A DNA stretch of 59,171 bases from an uncultured Mediterranea sp. (GCA_945831575.1 CAMACX010000015.1:1-59171); one strand, 5' to 3'; shown: positions 7,973 to 19,393, counted from the first letter of the stretch. Numbers and translations are program-made. The notes: generated from the sequence alone by a model not told the origin.

Positions 7973-8449
7973 ATGACAGTAATTGAACGTTTTCAACAAG
8001 TGATGGACCATTTTGGCCTTAATGCGGGCACTTTTGCTGAGCGAATCAACGTCTCGCAAGCCACCATCTCGCACATCATCAATGGGCGTAACAAGTACCC
8101 CAGCACCGAAGTGATGCTTCGACTGCACGACACCTTTCCCATGGTCAATCTGAATTGGCTGATTACCGGTGAAGGTCTATCGGGATTGGAAAACGAGAAC
8201 GAAACCAATCAAGCCGAAAAGGACAACAACACCCTTAGAGAAACCAACTCCCCCTCCAACGATGGCCTATTTACGAATAACGGGACATCTGCAACCAATT
8301 ATCGCAAGGAAAACGGGTTAGGAACAGCTCTAAACGCAGCTTACGAAGCTAAGCAACAGGAGATTATCTATCGCGATAGACCACCACGTAAAATCACCGA
8401 AATAAGGATTTTCTTCGATGACAACACCTTTGAGACTTTTACACCATAA
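7973..8449 (+). CDS. XRE-type helix-turn-helix transcriptional regulator
   Basis: The N-terminal ~65 residues form a Cro/CI-type helix-turn-helix (AGTFAERINVSQATISHII, then GRNKYPSTEVMLRL and NLNWLITGEG). Residues ~70-125 are a polar linker rich in N, T and E. The last ~30 residues (PPRKITEIRIFFDDNTFETF) look like a small conserved C-terminal strand-rich motif. It is not a phage repressor by length or context. It has its own promoter and operator-like repeats upstream, suggesting autoregulation. The next gene, pyrK, has a separate promoter, so a role in pyrimidine control is possible but not shown. Confidence 0.85.
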   Translation: MTVIERFQQVMDHFGLNAGTFAERINVSQATISHIINGRNKYPSTEVMLRLHDTFPMVNLNWLITGEGLSGLENENETNQAEKDNNTLRETNSPSNDGLFTNNGTSATNYRKENGLGTALNAAYEAKQQEIIYRDRPPRKITEIRIFFDDNTFETFTP

Positions 8450-8488
8450 AAGTCGGTTTAAAATAGGATGAAATCCAAACTTTTGTAT

Positions 8489-8496
8489 TACCTTTG
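8489..8496 (+). promoter_or_regulatory. -7 element (TACCTTTG) for pyrK-pyrD
   Basis: Exact TAnnTTTG match 31 bases before the pyrK ATG and 39 bases after the regulator stop, so pyrKD probably has its own start site. No -33 match. Confidence 0.5.
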
Positions 8497-8527
8497 GAGC
8501 CACGAACAAATGTAAAAACATTGATGT

Positions 8528-9304
8528 ATGAAGAAATATTGTTTAGACTTGATTGTAACGGAGCTAATCAGACCGCACAAGAACTATGTGCTGATTAAGC
8601 TGACTCATGCCCAACCGCTGCCCGACATGATGCCGGGACAGTTTGCAGAACTGCGTGTGGATCACTCGCCAACGACCTTCTTGCGCCGTCCTATCTCTAT
8701 TAATAATGTGGATCGCTTGAAGAACGAAGTGTGGTTTCTTATCCAACTCGTTGGCGATGGTACTCGGCAACTGGCAGAGGTGAAGCCTGGTGATGTGATC
8801 AACACGGTACTTCCTCTCGGTAACGGGTTCTCTATCCCTGAGAATAAGGATGTCAAACTGCTGCTGACTGGCGGGGGTGTAGGTATTGCTCCTATGCTCT
8901 ACCTCAGCAAGACATTGAGTGAGAAAGGTATAAATCCATCTATCCTGATTGGTGCCCGCTCGGCAGCCGATTTGATGCAGCTGGATCTGCTCTCGCAATA
9001 TGGCGAAGTGTATGTCACCACGGAAGATGGTACACAAGGCGAGAAAGGCTACTTGACGCAGCATTCCCTGCTCCCGCAGCAGACATTCGACCGCATATAC
9101 AGCTGTGGTCCCAAACCGATGATGATGGCCGTAGCACGTTATGCCAAGGCCAACGGAGTGGCTTGCGAAGTCTCATTGGAGAACAAAATGGCCTGCGGTA
9201 TAGGTGCGTGCCTCTGTTGTGTGGAAAACACGAATGAAGGCAATGTGTGTGTATGTAAAGAGGGTCCTGTATTTAATATAGAGAAGTTATTATGGCAGAT
9301 TTAA
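8528..9304 (+). CDS. pyrK: dihydroorotate dehydrogenase, electron-transfer subunit
   Basis: A 258-residue flavoprotein of the ferredoxin-reductase family that carries electrons from the PyrD FMN site to NAD+. Seen are the FAD-binding [10 protein letters not shown], the NAD-binding [13 protein letters not shown], and a C-terminal [2Fe-2S] cluster region with cysteines in CGIGACLCC and [10 protein letters not shown]. These are the marks of the class 1B dihydroorotate dehydrogenase partner. It overlaps the pyrD start by 13 bases, indicating translational coupling of the two subunits. Confidence 0.95.
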   Translation: MKKYCLDLIVTELIRPHKNYVLIKLTHAQPLPDMMPGQFAELRVDHSPTTFLRRPISINNVDRLKNEVWFLIQLVGDGTRQLAEVKPGDVINTVLPLGNGFSIPENKDVKLLLTGGGVGIAPMLYLSKTLSEKGINPSILIGARSAADLMQLDLLSQYGEVYVTTEDGTQGEKGYLTQHSLLPQQTFDRIYSCGPKPMMMAVARYAKANGVACEVSLENKMACGIGACLCCVENTNEGNVCVCKEGPVFNIEKLLWQI

Positions 9305-10212
9305 GCGTAAAGATAGGCCAATTACAGATGAAGAATCCTGTAATGACGGCTTCAGGCACATTTGGTTACGGTGAGGAATATGCTGATTTCATGGATATTT
9401 CGAAGATTGGCGGCATAATCGTAAAGGGAACGACGCTGCATAAGCGGGAAGGCAATCCCTATCCACGCATGGCAGAGACCCCTTCGGGCATGCTGAATGC
9501 TGTAGGCCTGCAGAACAAAGGGGTGGATTACTTCGTTGAACATATCTATCCTCGTATCAAAGACATTGATACGCAAATGATTGTCAACGTATCGGGCTCG
9601 GCTATTGAAGATTATGTAGCCACTGCAGCACGCATCAACGAGCTGGAGCACATTCCTGCTATCGAACTCAACATCTCGTGTCCCAACGTCAAGCAAGGCG
9701 GCATGGCCTTCGGCGTGACTACGAAAGGGGCCGAAGAGGTGACACGTGCAGTGCGTGAAGTCTATCACAAGACGTTGATTGTAAAACTCTCGCCCAACGT
9801 GACAAGCATAGCGGATATCGCCAGAGCAGCCGAACAGGGAGGAGCAGACAGCGTTTCACTCATCAACACGCTGCTTGGTATGGCTATTGATGCGGAGAAG
9901 CGTAGGCCACTACTCTCTACCGTCACCGGAGGCATGTCAGGGGCCGCAGTGAAGCCTATCGCCCTGCGTATGGTATGGCAGGTTGCTCAAGCGGTGAAGA
10001 TACCTGTCATCGGTCTGGGAGGTATCATGAACTGGAAGGATGCCGTAGAGTTCATACTGGCTGGCGCTTCAGCCATCCAGATTGGTACAGCCAACTTCAT
10101 TGACCCCACCGTAACGCTGAAGGTAGCAGAGGGTATCAACGACTACCTAGACCGACACGGCTTTACTTCGGTAGCCGACTTGGTTGGTGCACTGGACTTG
10201 CCCAATAAGTAG
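9292..10212 (+). CDS. pyrD: dihydroorotate dehydrogenase (NAD+), catalytic subunit
   Basis: A 306-residue class 1B enzyme that oxidises dihydroorotate to orotate in pyrimidine synthesis. The catalytic base cysteine is Cys130 in [12 protein letters not shown], the residue that separates class 1 from class 2 enzymes. Also present are [26 protein letters not shown] and the FMN-phosphate-binding [20 protein letters not shown]. It is coupled to pyrK, and a bidirectional terminator separates it from the convergent trmD. Confidence 0.96.
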   Translation: MADLSVKIGQLQMKNPVMTASGTFGYGEEYADFMDISKIGGIIVKGTTLHKREGNPYPRMAETPSGMLNAVGLQNKGVDYFVEHIYPRIKDIDTQMIVNVSGSAIEDYVATAARINELEHIPAIELNISCPNVKQGGMAFGVTTKGAEEVTRAVREVYHKTLIVKLSPNVTSIADIARAAEQGGADSVSLINTLLGMAIDAEKRRPLLSTVTGGMSGAAVKPIALRMVWQVAQAVKIPVIGLGGIMNWKDAVEFILAGASAIQIGTANFIDPTVTLKVAEGINDYLDRHGFTSVADLVGALDLPNK

Positions 10213-10244
10213 TGGATGCCAAAGGTTAGCATCCAAGAATCGAG

Positions 10245-10286
10245 AAAGGAGCACGATTACCTCAGTGTGTAATCGTGCTCCTTTTT
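10245..10286. terminator. bidirectional terminator between pyrD and trmD
   Basis: A long stem, AAAGGAGCACGATTAC (10245-10260) with GTAATCGTGCTCCTTT (10269-10284), 8-base loop, is flanked by A and T runs on the two sides. It can serve both convergent genes. Confidence 0.85.
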
Positions 10287-10301
10287 CTTGACAGCTATGA
10301 G

Positions 10302-10979
10302 TTATTTCTCCAAGAGGTCGGGCCGCAATCTTTTGGTCCTTTCCATCGACTGTTGGAGCTCCCATTCCTTGATTTTTGCCTCGTGGCCGGAGAGTAAAAT
10401 ATCCGGAACTTTCCAACCTTTATAATCTGCTGGTCTGGTATAGACAGGGGCGGCTAACAGGTTATCCTGAAAAGAGTCTGAAAGCGCCGACTGCTCGTCG
10501 CTGATTACCCCCGGGATGATGCGGACAATGGCATCAGCCATGACGGCAGCAGCAAGTTCTCCACCAGTAAGGACATAGTCTCCGATACTGATCTCGCGCG
10601 TGATGAGATGCTCACGGATGCGGTAATCAATCCCCTTGAAGTGACCGCAAAGGATAATCAGATTTCCGGCCAGAGAGAGGGAATTGGCCATCTGTTGATT
10701 GAACTGCTCTCCGTCAGGAGTTGTAAAGATAACTTCATCATAGTCGCGCTCCGACTTCAGGCTGTTGATGCAGCGCTCGATGGGCTCTATCTTCATCACC
10801 ATGCCTGCAAATCCGCCAAACGGATAGTCATCCACACGACGGTACTTATCTTCGGTATAGTCGCGCAAGTTGTGGATATGAATCTCGGCCAAACCCTTGG
10901 TCTGGGCACGCTTCATGATGGAGCAATTGAAGAACCCTTCAATCATCTCTGGCAATACGGTAATAATATCTATTCGCAT
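10302..10979 (-). CDS. trmD: tRNA (guanine37-N1)-methyltransferase
   Basis: A SPOUT-class methyltransferase that makes m1G37 in tRNAs reading CNN codons, preventing frameshifts. The trefoil-knot S-adenosylmethionine site is seen in [16 protein letters not shown] and [15 protein letters not shown], and [15 protein letters not shown] and [11 protein letters not shown] are typical. I start it at [12 protein letters not shown] (10979); an ATG 4 codons upstream (10991) is also open. Unlike in many bacteria it is not next to rpsP, rimM or rplS but stands alone with its own promoter. Confidence 0.95.
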   Translation of the reverse strand: MRIDIITVLPEMIEGFFNCSIMKRAQTKGLAEIHIHNLRDYTEDKYRRVDDYPFGGFAGMVMKIEPIERCINSLKSERDYDEVIFTTPDGEQFNQQMANSLSLAGNLIILCGHFKGIDYRIREHLITREISIGDYVLTGGELAAAVMADAIVRIIPGVISDEQSALSDSFQDNLLAAPVYTRPADYKGWKVPDILLSGHEAKIKEWELQQSMERTKRLRPDLLEK

Positions 10980-11013
10980 AGGCTTTATCATTAGTTTTGT
11001 TTCGTTTCAAGCG

Positions 11014-13149
<2,136 letters not shown>

Positions 13150-13210
13150 TAAATCGTACCTTTTTACCCTTTTTATAGGTGCTAATAGATAGTATAATCA
13201 AAAAAATACC

Positions 13211-13218
13211 TACTTTTG
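13211..13218 (+). promoter_or_regulatory. -7 element (TACTTTTG) for dapA
   Basis: Exact TAnnTTTG match 40 bases before the dapA ATG; no clear -33 TTTG at proper spacing. Confidence 0.5.
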
Positions 13219-13258
13219 CACCCAATTAACGAAAATACGGTTATCAATTGAATATTTC

Positions 13259-14152
13259 ATGATACAAACAAGATTGAAAGGAATGGGGGTTGCGTTGATT
13301 ACTCCTTTTAAAGAAGATGAAAGTGTAGATTACGATGCGCTGCTGAGATTAGTGGATTATCTGCTGAAGAACAATGCAGACTTTCTGTGCGTACTGGGCA
13401 CAACGGCGGAAACGCCAACCCTAACCGAGGAAGAAAAGAAGAAAATCAAAAAGCTGGTCATCGAGCGCGTCAACGGCCGCATTCCTATTCTGCTTGGAGT
13501 AGGAGGCAATAATACGCGGGCCGTAGTCGAAACCCTCAAGAATGACGACTTCACTGGCGTGGATGCCATTCTGTCTGTTGTGCCTTACTACAATAAGCCT
13601 TCGCAAGAGGGAATATACCAGCATTACAAAGCCATCGCTCAGGCCACAGAGCTGCCTATCGTGCTCTATAACGTCCCTGGACGTACAGGAGTCAACATGA
13701 AGGCGGAGACTACGCTGCGCATTGCACGCGACTTCAAGAACGTGATTGCCATCAAGGAGGCTTCAGGCGACATCACGCAGATGGATGACATCATCAAGAA
13801 CAAGCCGGCCAACTTTGACGTTATCTCAGGAGACGACGGTATTACGTTTCCATTGATTACACTCGGTGCGGTAGGCATCATCTCGGTCATTGGCAATGCA
13901 TTCCCCCGCGAATTTAGCCGCATGGTACGGTTGGCCTTGATGGGAGATTATGCCAATGCACTGACCATCCACCACAAGTTTGCTGAACTCTTCAAGCTGC
14001 TCTTCGTAGATGGTAACCCTGCCGGTGTCAAAGCAATGCTCCATGCGATGGGTATGATTGAGAACAAACTGCGTCTTCCCCTGGTACCCACACGCATTAC
14101 GACATTTGAAGCCATACGCAAAATCTTGGATGAATTACATATCAAATGTTAG
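13259..14152 (+). CDS. dapA: 4-hydroxy-tetrahydrodipicolinate synthase
   Basis: A 297-residue TIM-barrel aldolase that condenses pyruvate with aspartate semialdehyde, the first committed step to lysine and diaminopimelate. Schiff-base Lys166 is in VIAIKEASGD, Tyr137 in YNVPGRTGVN, and the Thr pair in LGTTAETPTL. It stands alone with its own promoter and terminator, not in a lysine operon. Confidence 0.96.
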   Translation: MIQTRLKGMGVALITPFKEDESVDYDALLRLVDYLLKNNADFLCVLGTTAETPTLTEEEKKKIKKLVIERVNGRIPILLGVGGNNTRAVVETLKNDDFTGVDAILSVVPYYNKPSQEGIYQHYKAIAQATELPIVLYNVPGRTGVNMKAETTLRIARDFKNVIAIKEASGDITQMDDIIKNKPANFDVISGDDGITFPLITLGAVGIISVIGNAFPREFSRMVRLALMGDYANALTIHHKFAELFKLLFVDGNPAGVKAMLHAMGMIENKLRLPLVPTRITTFEAIRKILDELHIKC

Positions 14153-14210
14153 CCAATCATCCTAATGAGTAAGCCAGAAAGTACCGATTTCATCGAGAAA
14201 TAAGCAAAAA

Positions 14211-14243
14211 GGGTGTCTGAATAATTCAGATGCTCTTTTTTTT
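14211..14243 (+). terminator. hairpin terminator after dapA
   Basis: GGGTGTCTGAA (14211-14221) pairs with TTCAGATGCTC (14225-14235) including G-U pairs, 3-base loop, followed by eight T. Confidence 0.75.
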
Positions 14244-14260
14244 ACATATTCACTGACCTA

Positions 14261-14299
14261 AGCAAAAAAAGAGGTTGCTTATTACCAAGCAACCTCTTT
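14261..14299 (-). terminator. hairpin terminator after the tRNA-Arg pair
   Basis: AAAGAGGTTGCTT (14268-14280) and AAGCAACCTCTTT (14287-14299) form a perfect 13-bp stem with a 6-base loop. On the minus strand it ends in a run of T from the A tract at 14264-14270. Confidence 0.85.
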
Positions 14300-14302
14300 C
14301 TG

Positions 14303-14376
14303 TGATCGCGACAGGATTCAAACCTGTAACCGGCTGATCCGTAGTCAGCTACTCTATTCAGTTGAGCTACGCGACC
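14303..14376 (-). tRNA. tRNA-Arg(ACG)
   Basis: A 74-nt cloverleaf on the minus strand. Acceptor GGTCGCG pairs with CGCGATC (one G-U), discriminator A, D arm TAGCTCAACTGAATAGAGTA, anticodon stem-loop GCTGA-CTACGGA-TCAGC with anticodon ACG (probably inosine-34, reading CGN), T arm ACAGG-TTTGAAT-CCTGT. CCA is not encoded. It is the second of two tandem tRNA-Arg genes. Confidence 0.95.
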
Positions 14377-14386
14377 GTTAAACTAG

Positions 14387-14460
14387 TGACTCCTATAGGA
14401 TTCAAACCTATAACCTTTTGATCCGTAGTCAAATGCTCTATTCAGTTGAGCTAAGGAGCC
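14387..14460 (-). tRNA. tRNA-Arg(ACG), second copy
   Basis: A 74-nt cloverleaf: acceptor GGCTCCT with AGGAGTC, discriminator A, D arm TAGCTCAACTGAATAGAGCA, anticodon stem-loop TTTGA-CTACGGA-TCAAA with anticodon ACG, T arm ATAGG-TTTGAAT-CCTAT. CCA is not encoded. It has the same anticodon as its neighbour 10 bases away but different acceptor, anticodon and T stems, so the pair is not a recent duplication. Confidence 0.95.
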
Positions 14461-14537
14461 GTATCGTTTTAACGGGTGCAAAGATACGGACTATTTTTGA
14501 ATCTGCAAACTTTTCAGCAACTTTTTTTCGAAAAAAA

Positions 14538-16862
14538 TTATTCTATGAAGCGGTAGTTGAACAGTTGCCAGCCGATAGTCAAGCCTACATTCCACTCCTT
14601 ACGTGGTGAACTATAATGATTTAGGTAGGCAGAAATGGCTCCAAAGGGCATCTTGCAGACCACGGAGATTTCTCCTAAATATTCCATGGTGGAGAAGGCT
14701 TTTCCGTAATAAGCATGATTGTTTTCGCCTCTTTTTATCGGGTAAATGGGCATGAAGCCATAGAACTCGGTGCGGAAATGCAGCATGTCATTAAATACCC
14801 AGATAGGCTTGATACCTGCCGCCACGAACTGGTTGGCGCGGAAGGCCTCGTTATACATGAGTTTGCTATGTGGCGTAGGTGAAAACTCACCTGCATGCAT
14901 CTTGGTTGCGGTATAATTCCGGGAGAAGTTCTTGGAGGAGTAGAGGAAATCGGCCTGCCAGCCCAACGTAAAGTGATGACTCAACCGATGGTAGGCCTCC
15001 TTGGAATAGGATATCTGGAGCCACGATTGCCACTCTTTGCCTCCTATGGCCTGCTGAGCATCTGCCGGGTTGCCCGACTTGAAGGTTTCGTTACCTCGGT
15101 ACACCTGAGCTATCAACTTCTCATGATAACCCTGCGTGGCGTATTGGCGACTGTCCAGTGTGCTGCCCCAGAAGCCCACAGAACCTCCAAAGAGGTTGTA
15201 TTCGCTGCAATCGGTGCGGTCCTTATCAAAATCAATGATGTTGGATTGATAGTATTTGTCGGTCAGTTCGCCATAGCCGAAGCTGAACTCCGCCCGTTTG
15301 TTGGCCAGGAACGGGACAGACACCATCAATTTGAGAAAGCGTTCGTCCTTGGAATTGAACGAAGGTTTATCATTCCTGGAGAAGAGCTTATCCTTCTTAT
15401 AATAGTCGAAGGTACTGATTGAGGCGATGAATCGATAGGAGGTGGGAATGCGTGTAGGCAGGTCAAAGCGGGCCATAACCTGGGCATTATTGTATATCTT
15501 ACCTATCTGACCGTCCAGCACAATCTCCTTGGAGTAGTTGTTGAGGTTCTGATAGCCTACACCAAGGTAGATCTGGTTGGAACTGGTAGTGGACACGCTA
15601 CCACCAACCTTGACGTTGAAGTTATCCTCCATCTTCACCTTGAGATGAAGTTCATAGAGCTCATCTTTGGGGTTATAGGTGACATGGGGGATAATCTCGG
15701 AAATCATCTTGTCGGCCAGCAAGCGGAAATAGCCTCGCTTCAGCTCTTCGTAGCCAAATACCTGATTTGGATTTTCATGAAATTCCCTGCGGATGGAAGC
15801 TTGTTGCTGCGCATTGGCCCCTTCGATATGAATGTCCCTGAACCGGAAGGGAGGGAGCGAATGCCGATAGGCTTGACGGCGCTTATTGACTTCTGCCAAC
15901 GGCACACGGCGTGGAATGCGCATCTTGATGGAGTCCATCAGCTCCATCGTGCGACGGTAACCGTTGTCGTGCAGCTCATCCAGTCGGTCAAAGTCGAGCA
16001 AGCTGACATCATCGTACTTGAAAGTCATCAAGATACCCTCCTCCTGCGGTATGCTATAGTCGGTCTTCTGCATCACCATGTTTTCAATCTGGCTCATCAG
16101 GTCGTTCTCCGTAGGCTTACTGGGGTTGGTAGCCACCACACTGCCGATGACGACATCGGGATGGAAATCCTCCCGCATGATGTCGGTGGGGAAGTTGTTG
16201 TAGATGCCGCCGTCGTAAGCCAAGGTACTGTCAATCTCAATGGGCTTGAACACAAAGGGGAAGCTCATGGACGCACGCACGGCATCTCCCAGGTCTCCTT
16301 GACGCATGACAAGCATCTTCTTATTATATACGTCAGAAGCAATGCACCTGAAGGGGACGAAAAGCCGGCTGAAGTCACCCCCCGAAGCTGCTGTGGAGCG
16401 GGCGAAGAGCTCCACAAAGACAATGTTCATCTGTATGGGGTTGACCACGCTGGTGGGAAGGATCGACGGCTTGAGATTGAGCGAATCCTTGAAGGAGAAA
16501 CGGATGTTGAAGAACTCAGGCGTGGGGCGATTCTTCTTGAAGTAATATTCGTACTTGGTCTCTACTTGTCCTGAGTACCAGCGCTTAAAGTCGGGCGAGC
16601 GCAAGAGGTCCTCCATCTCGTCGGGCGAATAGCCCATGGCATAGAGTGACCCAATAATGGCTCCCATGGAGGTGCCGGTGATGTAGTCAATGGGGATATC
16701 GTTCTCTTCCAGGGCACGGATTATCCCAATGTGAGTCATACCCTTGGCTCCACCACCGCTGAGCACAAGCCCTACTTTCTGCGCTTTTGATGGAGCCTGA
16801 AAGACGAACAAGAGTCCGAGGGCAAGTATGAGGTATCTGAGGAGTGAATGTTGTCTGTCCAT
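14538..16862 (-). CDS. patatin-like phospholipase with C-terminal beta-barrel
   Basis: A ~775-residue secreted lipase-like protein. A signal peptide ends near FQAPSKAQ. The patatin domain follows, with an oxyanion loop SGGGAKG, the nucleophile serine in GTSMG and the catalytic aspartate in AYDGGIYNNFP. Then come a POTRA-like stretch (~residues 345-420) and a long strand-rich C-terminus with aromatic ends resembling the BamA/TamA 16-strand barrel. This is the architecture of PlpD-type type Vd autotransporters and of Bacteroidetes surface-antigen phospholipases. Both ATGs at 16871 and 16862 are possible; I chose the second because it directly precedes the basic start of the signal peptide. The product is likely in the outer membrane. 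Confidence 0.88.
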   Translation of the reverse strand: MDRQHSLLRYLILALGLLFVFQAPSKAQKVGLVLSGGGAKGMTHIGIIRALEENDIPIDYITGTSMGAIIGSLYAMGYSPDEMEDLLRSPDFKRWYSGQVETKYEYYFKKNRPTPEFFNIRFSFKDSLNLKPSILPTSVVNPIQMNIVFVELFARSTAASGGDFSRLFVPFRCIASDVYNKKMLVMRQGDLGDAVRASMSFPFVFKPIEIDSTLAYDGGIYNNFPTDIMREDFHPDVVIGSVVATNPSKPTENDLMSQIENMVMQKTDYSIPQEEGILMTFKYDDVSLLDFDRLDELHDNGYRRTMELMDSIKMRIPRRVPLAEVNKRRQAYRHSLPPFRFRDIHIEGANAQQQASIRREFHENPNQVFGYEELKRGYFRLLADKMISEIIPHVTYNPKDELYELHLKVKMEDNFNVKVGGSVSTTSSNQIYLGVGYQNLNNYSKEIVLDGQIGKIYNNAQVMARFDLPTRIPTSYRFIASISTFDYYKKDKLFSRNDKPSFNSKDERFLKLMVSVPFLANKRAEFSFGYGELTDKYYQSNIIDFDKDRTDCSEYNLFGGSVGFWGSTLDSRQYATQGYHEKLIAQVYRGNETFKSGNPADAQQAIGGKEWQSWLQISYSKEAYHRLSHHFTLGWQADFLYSSKNFSRNYTATKMHAGEFSPTPHSKLMYNEAFRANQFVAAGIKPIWVFNDMLHFRTEFYGFMPIYPIKRGENNHAYYGKAFSTMEYLGEISVVCKMPFGAISAYLNHYSSPRKEWNVGLTIGWQLFNYRFIE

Positions 16863-16893
16863 GTGAATCAATTCGTATTTAAAGAAAACGCTT

Positions 16894-16901
16894 CAAATAT
16901 A
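16894..16901 (-). promoter_or_regulatory. -7 element (TATATTTG) for the patatin gene
   Basis: Minus-strand TAnnTTTG match about 32 bases before the start. No -33 match. The rest of the 350-bp gap to htpG holds the tandem repeat at 17038 and the htpG terminator; nothing else is seen. Confidence 0.4.
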
Positions 16902-17037
16902 GTGCTTTTGTTTGGAATCTCATGCTTGTGCAATCATTTTTCTTATAAAATCTACCAAATCCGACAAAACAGACAGCCGCGAGAGAAAAACAGAACATCA
17001 CAACCCCTAGGCATTGAGCATCGAAAACTGCTTGATT

Positions 17038-17125
17038 GGGGAGTTTGACATCCACGACCGGGGAGTTAACTCTTCAGCGCTGAAGAGTTAACTGTTCACG
17101 GCCGGAGTGTTTGATGTTCAGAGCC
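17038..17125. repeat. 22-bp tandem repeat array, four degenerate units (site 1)
   Basis: Units of exactly 22 bp start at 17038, 17060, 17082 and 17104, with a weak fifth from 17126. The shared core is GGrGAGTTwAmnnTTCAnCGCC-like: GAGTT followed by TTCA or a similar word, ending GCC or ACC. Unit 2 to 3 also makes a perfect palindrome GAGTTAACTCTTCAGCGC/GCTGAAGAGTTAACT-type fold. A better-conserved array of the same family lies at 42519-42606. Both lie downstream of minus-strand genes. Confidence 0.8.
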
Positions 17126-17149
17126 GGTAAGTTATCTCTCTATGGGGAC

Positions 17150-17189
17150 AAAAAAAGCCGGAGTCATGGCTTCTCACCATCACTCCGGC
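17150..17189 (-). terminator. hairpin terminator after htpG
   Basis: GCCGGAGT (17157-17164) pairs with ACTCCGGC (17182-17189); inner CATGG/CCATC can extend it. On the minus strand it is followed by six T. Confidence 0.8.
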
Positions 17190-17224
17190 GTCAATTATTG
17201 TTTAGCCTGGATTGTGTCTATAGC

Positions 17225-19273
17225 TCATCCAATCAGTTCGATGCTGCGCTTTACAAAGCGGGTCAGTGCTTCACCTTTCAGCATACCATTCTGCAGCAGA
17301 GCCAAGTCAATCAACTGGCGTACAACAGGTTGTTTCCCAGCAAAGGCGGTGAGCAGCCCATTCTTCTTCTCCTTAAGTTCATCCCATTGCTTGTCGAGAG
17401 ACTCCAGCTGGTCCTTCTCTGCGGTAGGAATCTCGTCCTGCTTCTTACCTTCGTGCTGCTTTCTGAGACTCTTACGCTCGGTATCAAGCGTATTCATCTG
17501 CACGTTCAGGCTGGTCAGGTCGTTGCCGCAAGCCGTCTCTTCCCGCTGAAGCACCTCCTTGATTAACTTATGATCGGTGTTGAGCACGAGGTTAAACATA
17601 TCTGGCATCTCACCATAGAAGCTCATGCCTGCCTGGATGTTGGCCATCTCCTTCATGCGGCGCATGTACTCGCTCTGTGTAATCACCACAGGAGCAGCCG
17701 CCTCACCCAAGCTCTGGGCCATCACGGTGAATTCACTCTTGTCAATGGCAGGCACCTGACTCTTGAAGAGCGCGGAGAGTTCGTCTTGCTTCTCTTGCGG
17801 CAGAGTCTGCTTCTCTGCATCGTCCTTCACAATCAGGCGGTCGATGACATCGCTATCTACACGCATGAAGCGGCTCTTCTCCAGCTTCTGCTCCAACATA
17901 CTGACTACGGCAATGTCGAGCTGTCCATCCATCAACAGCACGCTGTAGCCTTTCGCTTCAGCTGCATCGATGTAGCTGTATTGCTCATCCTTGTTGTTGG
18001 CGTAGAGATAGATCAAATTACCCTCCTTATCTGTCTGATTTTCTTTAATCAGCTTCTGGTACTCCTCAAAGGTAAAGTGTTTGCCTTCTGTATCGGTGAA
18101 AAGGGCAAAATCCTTCGCTCTATCGTAGAAATCCTCCTGCGTGAGCATACCATAGTTTATAAAGATTTTTAAATCATTCCACTTCTCCTCAAACTGGCTA
18201 CGGTCATTCTTGAAGATGGACTGCAGACGGTCAGATACTTTCTTGGTGATGTAGGTAGAGATCTTCTTGACGTTGCTGTCGCTCTGCAGGTAGGAACGCG
18301 ATACGTTGAGCGGAATGTCAGGTGAATCAAGCACACCATGCAACAGCGTGAGGAAGTCGGGCACAATGCCTTCTACTGAATCGGTCACATAGACCTGGTT
18401 GCAGTAGAGCTGTATCTTATTCTTGTTCAACTCGATGTTGCTCTTCACTTTGGGGAAGTAGAGTACCCCGGTCAGATGGAAGGGATAATCCACATTCAGG
18501 TGAATCCAGAACAGCGGTTCGTCGCTCATCGGATAGAGTGAACGATAGAACTCCTTGTAATCCTCGTCCTTGAGTTCGCTGGGCTTCTTCGTCCAGAGGG
18601 GAGTAGTCTCATTGATTACGTTATCCTCGGCTGTCTCTACCTGCTTACCGTCCTTCCACTCCTTCTTCTTGCCAAAGGCAATGGCTACAGGCAGGAAGCT
18701 GCAGTACTTCTTGAGCAGTGACGAGATGCGGGCCTCTTCAAGGAACTCCTTGCAATCATCATCAATATGGAGAATGATGTCAGTACCACGGTCTGCCTTC
18801 TCGGTCTCTTCCAGCGTGAACTCCGGACTGCCGTCACAGCTCCACTTCACTGCTTTGGCATCTTCCTTCCAGGATTTGGTTACAATCTCCACCTTCTTGG
18901 CTACCATGAAGGCTGAATAGAAGCCTAATCCGAAGTGTCCGATGATGGCATTGGCATCGTTCTTATACTTCTCCAGAAAGTCGTTGGCACCCGAGAAAGC
19001 TATCTGGTTGATGTATTTATCAATCTCCTCAGCGGTCAGTCCGATACCACGGTCGGATACGGTAATGGTCTCTTTATCCAGTGAGACGTGCACCGTCAAG
19101 TCACCCAGTTCACCCTTAAACTCGCCAATCGACGAAAGAGTTTTCAGCTTCTGCGTGGCATCTACTGCATTGGAAACCAGTTCACGGAGGAAAATCTCGT
19201 GGTCACTATAGAGGAATTTCTTTATCACGGGGAAAATGTTCTCAGTGGTTACCCCAATATTACCTTTTTGCAT
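17225..19273 (-). CDS. htpG: molecular chaperone HtpG (Hsp90)
   Basis: A 682-residue cytoplasmic Hsp90. The GHKL ATPase domain shows the catalytic Glu and Mg-binding Asn in RELVSNAVDA, the adenine-binding DRGIGLTAEEID and the lid GHFGLGFYSAFMVA. The middle domain has NVSRSYLQSDSNVKKI and is followed by the dimerisation domain. It has the length usual in Bacteroides. It lies next to the ClpC-type chaperone on the same strand but with a terminator between them, so both are stress genes in separate transcripts. Confidence 0.97.
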   Translation of the reverse strand: MQKGNIGVTTENIFPVIKKFLYSDHEIFLRELVSNAVDATQKLKTLSSIGEFKGELGDLTVHVSLDKETITVSDRGIGLTAEEIDKYINQIAFSGANDFLEKYKNDANAIIGHFGLGFYSAFMVAKKVEIVTKSWKEDAKAVKWSCDGSPEFTLEETEKADRGTDIILHIDDDCKEFLEEARISSLLKKYCSFLPVAIAFGKKKEWKDGKQVETAEDNVINETTPLWTKKPSELKDEDYKEFYRSLYPMSDEPLFWIHLNVDYPFHLTGVLYFPKVKSNIELNKNKIQLYCNQVYVTDSVEGIVPDFLTLLHGVLDSPDIPLNVSRSYLQSDSNVKKISTYITKKVSDRLQSIFKNDRSQFEEKWNDLKIFINYGMLTQEDFYDRAKDFALFTDTEGKHFTFEEYQKLIKENQTDKEGNLIYLYANNKDEQYSYIDAAEAKGYSVLLMDGQLDIAVVSMLEQKLEKSRFMRVDSDVIDRLIVKDDAEKQTLPQEKQDELSALFKSQVPAIDKSEFTVMAQSLGEAAAPVVITQSEYMRRMKEMANIQAGMSFYGEMPDMFNLVLNTDHKLIKEVLQREETACGNDLTSLNVQMNTLDTERKSLRKQHEGKKQDEIPTAEKDQLESLDKQWDELKEKKNGLLTAFAGKQPVVRQLIDLALLQNGMLKGEALTRFVKRSIELIG

Positions 19274-19338
19274 ATTGTTTGATTGTTAGTTTGGTTTATA
19301 TTCTTATTTAATAGGTTTATTCCGACAGGGTATGAAAC

Positions 19339-19373
19339 AAAAAAAATGCCAGTGCACCATGCACTGACATTTT
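19339..19373 (-). terminator. hairpin terminator after clpC
   Basis: AAAATGCCAGTGCA and TGCACTGACATTTT pair around CCA with one mismatch. On the minus strand it ends in a T run from the A tract at 19339-19346. Confidence 0.8.
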
Positions 19374-19393
19374 GGCATATGCTGACAGATAGC

